From JBPYFK01 sp051984675 (GTDB taxonomy: Bacteria; Actinomycetota; Actinomycetes; Mycobacteriales; Pseudonocardiaceae): a stretch of 29,346 bases of DNA. Below are positions 29,196 through 29,346 of this stretch, in pieces. Below the pieces are notes generated by a model. The model saw only the letters and a program-made list of their open reading frames with translations. It did not search any database and was not told the origin of the DNA. The DNA lies in the NCBI GenBank assembly GCA_051984675.1, contig JBPYFK010000029.1, positions 1 to 29,346 of the forward strand, given 5' to 3'. How positions within the stretch are numbered: position 1 is the first letter of the stretch; every line of letters begins with the position of its first letter. A program made the translations under genes and the position numbers.

Positions 29196-29346
29196 TCACG
29201 CGAAGATGATGTCGAGCAGGATGGTGATCACGAGGGCGATTCCGGCCATCAGCCCGGGACGCCGGTACCACCCCGCGTCCTCACCCGTGGTCGACGCCCG
29301 CAAACTCGCTCTCGGCGTCAACGAATACACCAACCCCACCAACTCC
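29196..29346 (-). CDS. Probable sodium:solute symporter, C-terminal end only (runs off the right edge)
   Basis: About 50 codons before the TGA at 29196-29198 are inside the window. They read ELVGLVYSLTPRASL, a short polar stretch, WYRRPGLMAGIALVITILLD, and the end IIFA. A final transmembrane helix after a YxLTP and WYxRP segment is typical of the C-terminus of SSS-family permeases such as the monocarboxylate/acetate transporters. The assignment rests on this short tail alone, so substrate and even family need the rest of the gene. Confidence 0.6.
   Translation of the reverse strand, partial: ELVGLVYSLTPRASLRASTTGEDAGWYRRPGLMAGIALVITILLDIIFA

Overview
The window reads as chromosomal DNA of a high-GC filamentous actinomycete, most likely a member of the Pseudonocardiales. 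The reasons are the strong G/C bias at third codon positions, many GTG starts, a DUF3417-type glycogen phosphorylase, and a thiolase / methylmalonyl-CoA epimerase / DivIVA-like coiled-coil block that resembles the Streptomyces scy-filP neighbourhood. The genus is inferred from gene content only. No phage, plasmid, rRNA, tRNA, CRISPR or transposase gene is visible, and most genes are housekeeping.

Layout. 1-5.0 kb: the 5' end of etfB (minus); a DegV protein (plus); then a minus-strand run of an ABC ATPase, an enoyl-CoA hydratase, a THUMP-like methyltransferase and a small membrane protein. 5.0-6.4 kb: a sulfur locus made of a 29-codon leader-peptide ORF, attenuator-like hairpins, a cysteine dioxygenase and a translationally coupled rhodanese. 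6.5-13.2 kb: a membrane/TPR protein with a degenerate M50-like region, GlgP, a lipoprotein zinc peptidase and a thioredoxin-TPR chaperone-like protein. 13.2-18.3 kb: a small secreted two-cysteine protein, a thiamine-binding protein, a MarR regulator, a DUF3817 protein, a stand-alone TipAS-domain protein, DNA polymerase IV and a membrane protein. 18.4-22.2 kb: acetyl-CoA acetyltransferase diverging from methylmalonyl-CoA epimerase, followed by a FilP/Scy-like coiled-coil protein. 22.2-29.3 kb (all minus): two alpha/beta hydrolases, a small zinc-binding protein, the dhaK-dhaL-dhaM operon for PTS-dependent dihydroxyacetone phosphorylation, an aldehyde dehydrogenase, a small membrane protein and the 3' end of a probable sodium:solute symporter.

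The most distinctive feature is a family of short intergenic repeats. Nine loci between 6.4 and 28.8 kb hold 20 units of 25 bp, each of the form TGACAG-N13-CTGTCA. The core is AAGGGAAC-like in one orientation or GTTCCCTT-like in the other. Units come in pairs or triplets at a nearly constant 29-30 bp start-to-start spacing, whether the cores are inverted or direct. At the palindromic loci, base changes in one arm are matched in the other, so the long hairpin is retained while the sequence varies. Most loci lie at the 3' side of transcription units. This looks like a REP/BIME-like or terminator-like family; no mobilising gene is present here.

The second notable system is the sulfur locus. A conserved-looking actinobacterial leader peptide (motif VDLFRVVTTAC) is followed by mutually exclusive 6-bp pairings, two strong hairpins and an exact 23-bp tandem duplication beside the ribosome binding site of the cysteine dioxygenase. 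This suggests cysteine- or translation-responsive control of cysteine breakdown.
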